Source of the DNA: Amborella trichopoda
Taxonomy: Eukaryota; Streptophyta; Magnoliopsida; Amborellales; Amborellaceae
Length of the DNA: 64,000 nucleotides
Reading direction: 5' to 3'
Assembly (NCBI RefSeq): GCF_000471905.2
Contig: NW_006497023.1
Coordinates: 2,160,011 to 2,224,010, forward strand
Positions 13,122-24,800 of this stretch are shown one piece after another. The notes under the pieces are model-generated. The model did no database searches. It was given only the letters and a program-made list of their open reading frames with translations, and was not told the origin of the DNA. Position 1 is the first letter of the stretch; every line of letters begins with the position of its first letter. The position numbers and the translations under genes were made by a program.

Positions 13122-13432
13122 TTTAATGTGGACTGAGGTTGCATAGTTTTTGGTTATGCTTTATGGATCGAGGCTGAGAAGTTTAGGGTCAATCAGTATG
13201 GACCGAGGCTGAGTAGTTTTGGGTCATGCCGTATGCATCGAGGCTGAGTAGTTGAGGGTCATGCTGTATGGATGGGGCTTGAGCAGTTTAGGGTCTGGCA
13301 GTACAGACCGAGGCTAAGAAGTGTATGGTCATGCCGTATGGACCGAGGACTAGCAGTATACGGTCATGCCATATGGACCGAGCCTGAGCAGTTTAGGGTC
13401 AAGTAGTATGGACCGAGGCTGAGGAGTGTAGG
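13122..13432 (+). repeat. Higher-order block left of gap 1
   Basis: About nine monomers ending exactly at the gap. They align without net indel to 14,421-14,731 at a constant offset of 1,299 bp. I count 38 mismatches in 311 bp, about 88% identity. Shared markers are an AATGTG/GTTTTTGG monomer, a GGGTCAATCAGTATGG monomer, GTTGAGGGTCAT, and a GAGGAC(T/A)AGCAGTATAC monomer. Confidence 0.85.
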
Positions 13433-14420
13433 NNNNNNNNNNNNNNNNNNNNNNNNNNNNNNNNNNNNNNNNNNNNNNNNNNNNNNNNNNNNNNNNNNNN
13501 NNNNNNNNNNNNNNNNNNNNNNNNNNNNNNNNNNNNNNNNNNNNNNNNNNNNNNNNNNNNNNNNNNNNNNNNNNNNNNNNNNNNNNNNNNNNNNNNNNNN
13601 NNNNNNNNNNNNNNNNNNNNNNNNNNNNNNNNNNNNNNNNNNNNNNNNNNNNNNNNNNNNNNNNNNNNNNNNNNNNNNNNNNNNNNNNNNNNNNNNNNNN
13701 NNNNNNNNNNNNNNNNNNNNNNNNNNNNNNNNNNNNNNNNNNNNNNNNNNNNNNNNNNNNNNNNNNNNNNNNNNNNNNNNNNNNNNNNNNNNNNNNNNNN
13801 NNNNNNNNNNNNNNNNNNNNNNNNNNNNNNNNNNNNNNNNNNNNNNNNNNNNNNNNNNNNNNNNNNNNNNNNNNNNNNNNNNNNNNNNNNNNNNNNNNNN
13901 NNNNNNNNNNNNNNNNNNNNNNNNNNNNNNNNNNNNNNNNNNNNNNNNNNNNNNNNNNNNNNNNNNNNNNNNNNNNNNNNNNNNNNNNNNNNNNNNNNNN
14001 NNNNNNNNNNNNNNNNNNNNNNNNNNNNNNNNNNNNNNNNNNNNNNNNNNNNNNNNNNNNNNNNNNNNNNNNNNNNNNNNNNNNNNNNNNNNNNNNNNNN
14101 NNNNNNNNNNNNNNNNNNNNNNNNNNNNNNNNNNNNNNNNNNNNNNNNNNNNNNNNNNNNNNNNNNNNNNNNNNNNNNNNNNNNNNNNNNNNNNNNNNNN
14201 NNNNNNNNNNNNNNNNNNNNNNNNNNNNNNNNNNNNNNNNNNNNNNNNNNNNNNNNNNNNNNNNNNNNNNNNNNNNNNNNNNNNNNNNNNNNNNNNNNNN
14301 NNNNNNNNNNNNNNNNNNNNNNNNNNNNNNNNNNNNNNNNNNNNNNNNNNNNNNNNNNNNNNNNNNNNNNNNNNNNNNNNNNNNNNNNNNNNNNNNNNNN
14401 NNNNNNNNNNNNNNNNNNNN
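13433..14420. other. Assembly gap, 988 N
   Basis: Run of N with satellite on both sides in the same orientation. The 311 bp on each side are ~88% alike at an offset of 1,299 bp, so the missing DNA is very probably more of the same array, part of a higher-order unit. Whether the 988-bp size is measured or nominal cannot be told from the sequence. Open frames of 353-368 codons spanning it are artefacts. Confidence 0.98.
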
Positions 14421-14731
14421 TTCAATGTGCACTGAGATTGTGCAGTTTTTGGTCATGCTGTATGGATCGAGGCTAAAAAGTTTAGGGTCAATCAGTATGG
14501 ACCGAGGCTGAGCAGTTTTGGGTCATGCCGTATGGATCGAGGCTGAGCAGTTGAGGGTCATACTGTATGGATCTAACTTGAGCGGTTTAGGGTCCGACAG
14601 TAGGGACCGAGGCTAAGAGGTATATGGTCATGCCGTATGGCTCGAGGACAAGCAGTATACAGTCATGTCGTATGGACCAAGCCTGAGCAGTTTAGTCTCA
14701 TGCAGTATGGACTGAGGCTGAGTAGTGTAGG
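14421..14731 (+). repeat. Higher-order block right of gap 1
   Basis: Partner of 13,122-13,432 (offset 1,299, about 88% identity by eye). It begins directly at the gap edge. Its GGGTCCGACAGT monomer at 14,590 recurs at 15,511 and 16,433, spacings of 921 and 922 bp, suggesting a shorter ~0.92-kb unit follows. Confidence 0.8.
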
Positions 14732-15830
14732 GTCATGCAGTATCAACCGATGCTGATCTATTTAGGGTCATGCAGTATGGACAGAGGCTGAGGACTTTAT
14801 CATTGTGCACCAAAGGCCAAGTTTGAGTAGTTTAGGGTGACGTAGTATGGACCGATGTTGTGCACTTAAGGGTCATGCAGAATGGACCAAGGCTAAGCAG
14901 TTACGGTCATGCAGTACGCACTGAGGCGGCGAAGTTTAGGGTCTTGCCGTATGGACCGTGGCTGAGCAGTTAGTAGTCATGCAGCATGAACTCAGGCTGA
15001 ACAGTTTAGGGTCAACCAGTGGGGATTGAGGCCGAACAGTTTAGGGTCATGCAGTATGAACCGAGGCTGAGCAGTTTAGGGTCATGCAATTGGTATCGAG
15101 GCTGAACAGTTTAGGGTCATGCAGTATGGACTGAGGTAGAGTAGTTTAGGGTCAGGCAGTATGGAAGAGGTTGAGTAGTTTAGGGTCATGCTGTATGGAC
15201 CGAGGCTGAGCAGTTTAGGTTCATGCAGTGTGGACTAAGGTTACACAGATTTGGGTCATACTGTACGGACTGAGGCTATGCAGTTGTCATGCTGTGCTGA
15301 CCGAGGCTGAGAAGTTTTGGGTTAAGCAGATTGGACAGAAGCTGAGCATTTTAGGCTCATCCATTATGGACTAAGGTTGAGCAAGTTTGGCTTATGTGGA
15401 ATGGGCCACGGTTGAACAATTAAGAGGCATGTAGTATGGACTAACGTTAGAAAAGACCGAGGCTGAGCACTTGCGGATCATGCAGTATGTATTATATCTT
15501 GAGCAGTTTAGGGTCCAACTGTTTGGACCGAGGAAGTGCAGTTTAGGGTCATGCAGCATGAACCGAGGCTGTACAATTTAGGGTCATGCAGTATGGACTG
15601 AAGCTGAGCAGTTTAAGGTCATGCAGTATGGACCGAGCCTGAGCTTTTTAGGGTCATGCAATATGGACCGAGGTTTAGAAGTTGAGGGTCAGGTAGTATG
15701 GACCGAGGCTGAGGTAGAGCAGTTTAGGTTCAAGCAGTGTGGACCAAGACTGAGGAGTTTTGGGGTGGGCAGTATCGACCGAGGCTAAGCAGTTTCAGGT
15801 CATGCAGTATGGACCAAGGCTGAGCAGTTT

Positions 15831-15986
15831 AGGTTAATTCAGTATGGACCGAGGATGAGAAGTTTAGGGCAAGCAGTATGGACCAAGGCTGAGCAGTTTT
15901 AGGTCGTGCAATATGGACTAAGGCTTAGCAGTTTAGGTTAATTCAGTATGGACCGAGGATGAGAAGTTCAGGGCAACCAGTATGGA
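15831..15986 (+). repeat. 104-bp local duplication (three monomers)
   Basis: A block beginning AGGTTAATTCAGTATGG and continuing through GAGGATGAGAAGTT and GGGCAA recurs at 15,935, 104 bp downstream, with only a few differences over about 50 bp. The unusual TTAATTCAG and GGGCAA variants mark it as a recent three-monomer duplication. Confidence 0.75.
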
Positions 15987-16440
15987 CTGAGGCTGAAATG
16001 TTTAGGGACATGCTGCGTGGACGGAGGCTGTATTGTTTAGGGTCATGTAGTATGTACCAAGGCTCAGCATTGTTTGGTCATGCAATGTGGACTGAGGTTG
16101 CTCAGTTCTTGGTCATGTTGTATGGGACGAGGCTGAGAAGTTTAGGGTCAATCAGTATGGACCGAGGCTAAGCAATTTAAGGTCATGTTGTGTGGATCGC
16201 GGCTGAACAGTTTTGGGTCACGCAGTATGAACTGAGGCTGAGCATTTTTGGCTCTTCTAGTATGGACTAAGGCTTAGATGTTTAAGGTTATGCAATATTG
16301 ACCAAGGCTGAATTGTTAAGAACCACGTAGTATGGACCTAGGCTGTGCAATTTAGTCAAGTAGTTTGGATCGAGGCTGAGCAGTTGAGGGTCATGCAATA
16401 TGGACTGAGCTTGAGCAGTTTAGGTTCCGACAGTATGGAC

Positions 16441-16510
16441 CGAGGCTGAGCAGTATAAGTTCATGCTATATCGACCGAGGCTGAGCAGTATAAGTTCATG
16501 CTAAATCGAC
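16441..16510 (+). repeat. Recent single-monomer duplication
   Basis: Copies at 16,441-16,475 and 16,476-16,510 share AGTATAAGTTCATGCTA and ATCGAC and differ at one base only (CTATATC against CTAAATC). This is the third clear case of one-monomer slippage in the window. Confidence 0.85.
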
Positions 16511-19500
16511 CGAGGACGAGCAGTTTAGGTCATGCAGTCTAGAACGACGCTGAACTGCTTAGGGTCATGTAGTGTGGACCGAGTCTGAGCAGTTTAGCGT
16601 CACGCAGTATGGACCAAGGCTGAGTAGTTTGTGGTCATGCAATTTCGACTGAGGCTGAGAAGTTTGCGGTTGTGCCGTATGGACCGTGGTTGAGCAGTTT
16701 ACGGTCATGCCGTATGTACCGAGGCTGAGTAGTGTAGACTCATGCAGTATCGACCGATGCTGAGATGTTTAGGGTCATGCAGTATGGGCCGAGGCTGAGC
16801 ACTTTATAATCATAAAGCAAACGTTGAGTTTGAGCAGTTTAGGGTTAGGTGGTGTGGTCCGAGGAGGAGCTATTGAAGGTCATGCAGTGTGGACCGACGC
16901 TGAGCAGTTTTGAGCATTGCAGTATGGACCGAGGCTAAGCAGTTTCAGATAATGAAATATGGATCGAGGCTGATCAGTTTAGGGTAATTCAGTATGGATC
17001 GAGGATGAGCAGTATAGGGTCATGCAATATGGACCGAGGCTGAAATGTTTAAGGTGACGCAGTGTGGACCAAGGCCGTAATGTTTAAGGTCATGTAGTAT
17101 GCACCGAGGCTGAGCAGTTTAGGGTCATGAAGTATGGACCGAGGCTGAGCAGTTTATGGTTATGCAATGTGGACCGAGGCTTAGCAGCTTTGTTCATGTC
17201 TAATGGAACGAGGCTTAGCAGTTAAGGGTCATGCAGTATTGACCGAGGCTGAGCAGTTTTGGTTCATGCAGTCTGGATCGAGGTTGAACAGTTTAGGGTC
17301 ATGTAGATTGGACCGAGGTTGAGCAGTGTAGGGTCATGCAGTATGGACCTAGCCTGAACAGTTTAGGATCATGTAGTATGGACCGAGGCTGAGCATTTTA
17401 GGGTCATGAGGTCTAGACCGAGACTGATCAGTTTATCGTCATGTCATATGGACCGTGGCTGAGCAGTTTACGGACATGTCGTATGTACCGAGGCTAAGTA
17501 ATTTAGGGTCATGCTGTATCGACCGAAGCTGAGTTGTTTAAGGTCATGCATTTTTGACCGAGGCTGAGCCCTTTAGAGTCAAGCAGCACGGACCGAGGCT
17601 GAGCACTTTAGGGTCATGCAGTCTGGTCTGACGCTGAGCCGTTTAGGGTCATGCAGTTTGGATCTAGGATAAGCAGTTCAGAGTCATGCAGTTTGGACTA
17701 AGGCTGAGCAGTTTATTATCATGAAGCTCAGACCAAGGCTGAACAGGTTAGGGTCATGTAGAATGGATCGAGGCCGAGCAGTTTGGGGTTCTACAATATG
17801 GACCAAGCCTGAGCAGTTTAGGCTCATGCAGTATTGACAGAGACTGAGCAGTTCAAGGTCATGCAGTTTAGACCGCGGCCAAGCAGTTTATGGTCATGCC
17901 GTATAGACCGAGGCTGAGCGCTTTAGGGACACGCAGTATGGAGCGAGACTGAACAATTTACGATCATGCAGTATAGACCGAGTAATAGAAGTTTAGGGTC
18001 ATGCAATATGGACTGAGGGTGAGCACTTTAGGGTCATGCAGTATGGTCCGAGGCTGAGCACTTTCGGTCATGCCGTATGGGCCTTGCTTGAGCAGTTTAG
18101 GGTCATGCAGTTTGGATCGAGGAGGAGCTGTTTAGGGTCATGCAGTATGGATCGAGGTTGAGTAGTTTAGGGTCATGCATTAAGGACCGAGGCCTTGAGT
18201 AGGCTAGGGTCATGCAGTATGGATCGTGGCTGAGCAGTTTGGGTTCATGCTGTATGGACTAAGGCTGAGCAATTTATGGTCATGTAGTATGGACCAAGGT
18301 TGAGCAGTTAAGGGTCATGCAGCATGAAAAGAGGCTGAGTAGTTTAGGGTCATGCAATATGGACCGAGGTAGAGTAGTTTATGGTCATGGAGTATGGAGT
18401 GAATCAGACCAGTTTAGGGTCAAGCAATATGGACCGAGGCTGGGAAGTTTAGGGTCATGCAATGAGGACTGAGGTTGCGCAGTTTTGGGTCATGTTCTAT
18501 GGATCGAGGCTATGTTGTTTAGGGTCAATCAGTATGGACCGAGGCTAAGCAGTTTAGGGTCATGTTGGGTGGACCACGGCTAAGCAGTTTTGGGTCATGC
18601 AATATGGACCGAGGATGAGCATTTTAGGCTCTTGCAGTATGGATTGAGGCTAAGCACTGTAGGGTTATGCAGTGTGAAGCAGTTGAGTGTCTTACAGTAT
18701 GGTTCGAGTTTGAGCAGTTTAGGGTCCGTCAATGTGGACCAAGGCTGAGAAGTATAAGGTCCTGCAGTACTGACCGAGGAGGAGCAGTTTAGCGTCATGC
18801 AGTATGGACCGATGCTGTACTATTTAGGGTCATGTAGTATGGACCGAGGCTGAGCATATTAGGGTCACGCAGTTTGGACCGAGACTGAGCAAATTAAGGT
18901 CATGCAGTATGGATAGAGGCTGAGCCGTTTGGGGCCATGCAGTATGGACCGTAGCTGAGCGATTTACGGTCATGCGATATGGACCCAATTTTAACAATTT
19001 TGGGATAGGCAGTATGGACCGAGGCTGAGCACTTTAGAGTCATGCAGTATGGACCGAAGCTAAGCAGAATAGGGTCATGCGGTATGCACCGCGGCTGAGC
19101 AGTTTAGGGTCTTCCAGTATGGACCGAGGTTGAGCAGTTGGGGTCCTGCAGCGTGAACCGACGCTGAGCAATTTAGGGTCAAGCAGTGTGGACCGAGGCT
19201 GAACAGTTTAGGATCATGCTGTATGGACTGCGCCTGCACAATTTAAGGTCATGCAGTAGGTACCGAGGCTGAGCAGTTTAGGGTCATGCAGTATTAATTG
19301 AGGCAGAGTAGTTTCGGGTTGGATAGTTTGGACCAAGGCCGGACAGTTTAGGGTCATGCGGTATGGACCGTGGCTGAGCAGTTTAGGGTCATGCAGTGTG
19401 GACTAAGATTGCGCAGTGTTAGGTCATGCTGTATGAACCGAGGCAGAGAAGTTTAGGGTCAATTAGTATGAACCGACACAAAGTAGTTTAAGATCATGCC

Positions 19501-19987
19501 GTGTGGACCGAGGCATATCCATTTTGGGTGCTGTTTGGATCGAGGCTGAGCATTTTTGACTCGTGCAGTATGGACCAAGGCTGAGCAGTTTGGTGTTATG
19601 CAGTATGGACCAAGGCTAAACTTTTAAGAGTCATGTAGTATGGACTGAGGCTGCGTAATTTAGTCAAGTAGTAAGGACCGAGGCTAGCAATTGAGGGTCA
19701 TGCAGTATGGACCTCGCTTGAGCGTTTTAGTTTCCGACCGTTTGCACAGAGGAAGAGCAGTTTAGGGTCATGCAGTATAGTCTCAGGCTGAGTAGTTTAG
19801 GGACATGCGGTATGGACAGAGGCTGTGCAATTTAGGGTCATGCAGTATGGACCGAGCCTGAGCTTATTAGGGTCATGGAATATGGATCGGGGCTAAGACG
19901 TGTAGGGCCAGGAAATAGGGACTGAAGCTGAGGCAAAGCAGTTTAGTGTCATGCAGTGTGGAGCGAGGCTAAGCAGTTTAGGGTCAT

Positions 19988-20670
19988 GCATTACGAACTG
20001 AGGTAGGGCAGTTTAGGGTCATGCAATATAAATCGAGGCTGAGCAGTTTAGGGTCATGCAGTATGGACCGAGGCAGAGCAGTTTAGGGTTTTGTAATATG
20101 TACCTTAGATGAGCAATTTAGGGTCATGCAGTATGGACCGAAGCTGAGCAAGTTAGGGTCATTCAGTATGGACCTAAGCTAAGCAATTTAAGGTCGTGCA
20201 CTCTAGACCGAGGCTATGCTGTTTAAGGTCATGCAATGTGGACCGAGGCTTAGATGTTTAGGGTCATGTAGTATGCACCGAGGCTAACAGTTTAGGGTCA
20301 TGCAGTATGGACCAAGGCTAGGCAGTTTATGGTCATGTAGAGTGGACCGAGGTTTAGCAACTTAGGTTCAAGCATTATGGATCGAGGCTAAACAGTTAAG
20401 GGTCATGCAGTCTGGGCCGAGGATGAGTAGTTTAGGGTCATGCAGTATGGATCGATGCTGAGAAGTTTAGGGTCATGCAGTCTGGACCAAGGCTGAACAG
20501 TTTAGGGACATGTAATATGAACCGAGGTTGAGCTGTTTAGGGTCAAGTATTATGGACTCAGCCTAAGCAGTTTACGGTCATGCAGTATGGACCGAGGTTG
20601 AGCACTTTAGGGTCATGCAGTTTGGATTGAGGCAGAGTAGTTTACGGTTATTTCGTATGGTCCGATGCTG
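19988..20670 (+). repeat. 1,160-bp higher-order unit, copy a (sampled part)
   Basis: Aligns with 21,148-21,830 at an offset of exactly 1,160 bp at three anchors: GCATTACGAA (19,988/21,148), CTTAGGTTCAAGCATTATGG (20,361/21,521) and the TTTACGGTTA/TTTACGGTCA pair (20,641/21,801). Shared features include a GGGTTTTG-type monomer followed by ATATGTACC, a CACTCTAGACC monomer, a shortened GGCTAACAG/GGCTAGCAG monomer, and a GAGGCT hexamer doubling just upstream. 1,160 bp is close to 33 monomers, the same length as the unit near 0.5-2.9 kb. Confidence 0.88.
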
Positions 20671-21147
20671 AGCATATTAGGGTCATACAGTACGGCCCGA
20701 GGCTAGGCATATTAGGGTCATGCACTATGGACAGAAGCTGAGAAGTTTAGGCTCTCGCAGTATGGAGAGAGGTTGAGTATATTAGGGTCATGCAGTATTG
20801 ACCAAGGATGAGATGTTTACTTTCATGTTGTATGATACTAAGCTGATCAGTTTAGGGTCATGAGGTCTGGACCGAGGCTGAACAGTTTAGAGTCATTCAA
20901 TATGGACGGAGGTTGAGAAGTTTAGGGTCATGCAATATGGAGCGAGCTTGAGCAGTTTAAGGTCATACAATATGGAATGGGGCTGAGTAGTTTAGCGTTA
21001 GGTAGTATAGACAGAGCCTGAACATTTTAAGGTAATGCAATACTGACCGAGGCTTGGATGTTTAAGGTCAGGCAGTATTTACCGAGTCTGAGGCTGAGCA
21101 GTTTAGGATCATGTAGTGTGGACCGAGGCTGAGCAGTTTAGGGTCAT

Positions 21148-21830
21148 GCATTACGAATTGAGGAAGAGCAGTTTAGGGTCATGCAGTATAAATCGAGGCT
21201 GAGCAAGTTAGGATCATGCAGTATGGACCAAGGTAGAGCAGTTTAGGGTTTTGCAATATGTACCTAGGCTGAGCAGTTTAGGGTCATGCAGTATGTACCG
21301 AGGCGGAGCAATTTAGGGTCATTTAGTATGGATCGAGGCTGAGCAGTTTAAGGTTGTGCACTCTAGACCGAGGTTGTTTAGTTTAGGGTGGTGCAGTGCT
21401 TACTGAGGCTATGTACTTTAGGGTCATGTAGTATGCACTGAGGCTAGCAGTTTAAGGTCATGTCGTATGGATCAAGGCTGAGGAGTTTATCGTCATGTAG
21501 AGTGCACCGAGGCTTGGTAACTTAGGTTCAAGCATTATGGACAGAGGCTGAGCCGTTTAGGGTCACGCAATACAGACCGAGGATGAGAAGTTTAGGGTCA
21601 TGCAGTATGAACCTAAGTTGAGCAATTTAGGGTCTTGCAATCCGAATCGAGGCTGAACAGTTTAGGGTCATGTAGTATGAACCGAGGCTGAGCGGTTTAG
21701 GGTCATGTAGTATGGACTGAGCCTGAGCAGTTTACAGTCATGCAGTATGGACAGAGGCAGAGCACTTTAAGGTCATGCAGTTTTGTTCGAGGCTGAGCCG
21801 TTTACGGTCATGCTGTATGGACTGTTGCCA
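21148..21830 (+). repeat. 1,160-bp higher-order unit, copy b (sampled part)
   Basis: Partner of 19,988-20,670. A third, less similar copy follows: its TTTACAGTCATGCCGTATGG monomer is at 22,909, 1,108 bp past the matching TTTACGGTCATG monomer at 21,801. An older relative with TTTATCGTCATG lies at 17,432. So the region from about 17 to 23 kb is mostly variants of one ~1.1-kb unit. Confidence 0.85.
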
Positions 21831-24800
21831 AGTAGTACAGGGTCATGCAGTATGGACCGAGGCTGAGCAATTTAGGGTCATGTATTATTGACTAAAGCTG
21901 AGTAGTTTAGGGTCGAGCAGTAAGGACCAAGCTTGAGTAGATAAGAGTCATGAAGTATGTGCCGCGGTTGAGCAGTTTAGGGTCATTCAGTAAAGACCGA
22001 AGCTAAGCAGTTTAGGGTCATGCTGTCTAGACTGAGGCTGAGTAGTTTAGGGTTACACAATCTTGATGGTCAGCCAGCATGGACCGAGGCTGAGCTGTTT
22101 AGGGTCATGCAGTATGGACCGAGGCTGAGCAGTTCATGGTCATGCAGTGTGGATCGAGGCTGAATAGTTTAGCGTCATGCAGTATGGATCGAGGCAGTGC
22201 AGTTTAGGGTCATGCAGTATGGATCGAGCTTGAGCAGTTTAGGGTCATGTAGTATGGACCGAGGATGAGTTGTTTACGGTAATGCTCTATGGTACTAGGC
22301 TGAGCAGTTTAAGGTCATGCTGTCTGGACGGAGGCTGAACAGTATAAGGTCATTCAATATGGACCGAGGTGTAGCAGTTTAGGGTAAGGCAGTAAGGACC
22401 GAGCCTGTGCAGTTTAAGGTCATGCAGTATGGACTAGGGCTAAGCAATTTAGGGTCATGCAGTTTCGACCGAGGCTGGGCAGTTTACGGTCATGCCGTAT
22501 GCACCGAGGCTGAGCAGTTTAAGGTCTTTTAACATGGACCGAGGCTAAGCTGTTTAGGGGCATGCAGTATGGACCGAGGCTGGGCACTTTAGGATCATGC
22601 AATATGGACAGAGCATGAGAATTTTAGGGTCATGCAATATGGACAGAGGCTGGGCAGTTTAGGATCAGGCATTTTGGACAGAGGCTGCAGCTAAGATGTT
22701 GAGGATCATGCAATGTGGACCGAGGCTAAGCAGTTTAGGGTCACACAGTCTAGACCGAGGTTGAACAGTTTAGGGTCATGCAGTATGGACCGAGGTTGAG
22801 CAGTTTAACATCATGCGGTATGGACTAAGCCTAAGTAGTTTAGGGTGATGCAATATGGACCGAGGACGAGAAGTTTAGTGTCATGCAGTTTGGTCCGAGG
22901 TTGAGTAGTTTACAGTCATGCCGTATGGACCCAGGCTGAACAGTTTATGGTCTTTCAGTAAGGACCGCAACTTAGTTGTTTAGGGTCATGCAATATGGAA
23001 CGAGTCTGAGCACTTTGGGTTCATGCAGTATGGACCGAGGCTGAGCTGTTTAGAGTCTTGCGGTACTCACCGAGCATGAGCAATTTAGGGTCATGCAGTA
23101 AGGTCCAAGGCTGAGCACTTTATTGCCATGCAGTATGGATCGAGGCTAAGCACCTTATGATCACGTAGTATAGGCTAAGCTTGAGCACTTTAGGGTCATG
23201 CAGTGTGGACCAAGGATGAGTAGTTTACGATCGTGCTGTATGGTACAAGGCTGAGCAATTAAAGGTCATGTAGTATGGCCCGAGCCTGAGAAGTTTAGAG
23301 TCATGAGAGATGGACCGAGGCGGAGCAGTTTAAAGTCATGCAATATGGACCGTGGCTGATAAGTTTAGGGTCAAGCAATATGGGTCGAGGCTGCGCAGTT
23401 TAGGGTCTTGCAGTATGGACCAAGGGTGAGTAGTTTAAGGTCATGCGGTAAGGACCGAGGCTGTGAAGTTTAGGGTTATTCAATATAGACCAATGCAGAG
23501 CAGTTTACGGTCTTGCAGCATTGATCGAGGCTGGGCAGTTCATGGCCATGTAGTGTGGATCGAGTCTTAGAAGTTTAGGGTTACGCATTGCGGATCGAGG
23601 TTGAGCAGTTTAGGGTCATGAAGTACGTACCGAGCTTCGGAAGTTTAGTGTTCCGCAGTATGAACTGAGGCTTCACTGTTTAGGGTCATGTAGCATGGAC
23701 CGAGGCTGAACAGTTTATGCAATATGGACAAAGGCTGAGCAATATAGGGTAATGCAGTATGGACCGAGCCTAAGTTGTTTGGGGGTTATGCTTAGTGGAA
23801 CGAGGCAAAGCAGTTTAGGGTCATGCAGTATCGACCGAGAGGGAGTAGTTTAGGGTCATGCAGCAAGGACCAAGGCGGAGGAGTTTAGGTTCATGCAGTA
23901 TGGACCAAGCTTAAGTAGTTTCGGGTCATGCAATATGGACCTAGGCTGAGCAGTTTAGGGTCATTCAGTCAGAATCGATGCTGAGCAGCTTAGGGTCATT
24001 CAGTACGGACCGAGGCTTAGCAGTTATTGTCATGCAGTATGGACTGAGCACAAGCAGTTTAATGTCATGCAGTACGGACCGAGACTAAGTAGTCTAGGGT
24101 CATGCTGTAGGGACCGAGGCTGAGCAGTTTAGAGTCATGCCGTAGGGACTGAGCCTAAGTAGTTTAGGGTCATGCAGTATGGACTGAGGCTGAGCAGTTT
24201 AAGGTCATTCAGTTGGACTGAGTCTTAGCAGTTTAGGGTCATGCAGTATGGACCGAGCATGAGCAGTTTAGGGTCATGCTTAGTGGAACGAGTCTAAGTA
24301 CTTTAGGGTCATGCAGTATGGATCGAGGTTAAACAGTTTAGGGTTGTGCTGTATGGTCCAAGCTTGAGCTGTTTAGGGTCATGCAGAATGGACCGAGGAT
24401 GAGCAGTTTAAAGTCATGCCATACGATACTAGGTCGAGCAGTCTAGGGTCAAGCAGTATGGATTGGGCTTGGGCAGTTAAGGTCATGGAAGATGGACCGA
24501 GGCTGAGCCGTTAACGGTCATGCCGTATGGACCGAGGCTGATTAGTTAAGGGTCAAGGAGCATAGACCGAGGCTGCCCAGTTTAGGAACATGCAGTCTAG
24601 ACTAAGGCTGAGTAGTTTCGAGTCATGCAGTATGGGTAGAGACTGACCAGTTTAGGGTTATGTAGTATGAAGGGAGGCTGAGTAGTTTAGGGTCTTGCAG
24701 AATGGACCGAGGCTGAGCACTTCTTGGCCATGTAGTGTGGATCGAGTCTTAGACGTTTAGGGTCATGCATTATGGACCGAGGTTAAGCCGTTTTATGTCA

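Larger units (their letters stand above)
1..13432 (+). repeat. 35-bp satellite array, forward arm, segment 1
   Basis: Continuous head-to-tail copies of a 35-bp monomer with conserved blocks GTATGGACCGAGG and GAGCAGTTTAGGGTCATG. The array is already in progress at base 1, so its left edge lies outside the window. Monomers differ from one another at several positions each, with 1-2 bp indels and occasional truncated copies, but I see no unrelated sequence between them. The plus strand is G-rich relative to C (13 G to 6 C in the consensus). The only sizeable open frames (for example 5,418-5,642, 7,806-7,991 and 12,051-12,248) are periodic translations of the monomer without a family resemblance, so no gene is called. 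Variant monomers recur in order and define larger units, listed separately. Family and host species are not recognised. Confidence 0.97.

Noticed and set aside
13350-14456. Open frames of 353-368 codons on the minus strand
   Set aside because: Nearly all of their length is the N run, read as unknown residues. The few real codons are satellite.
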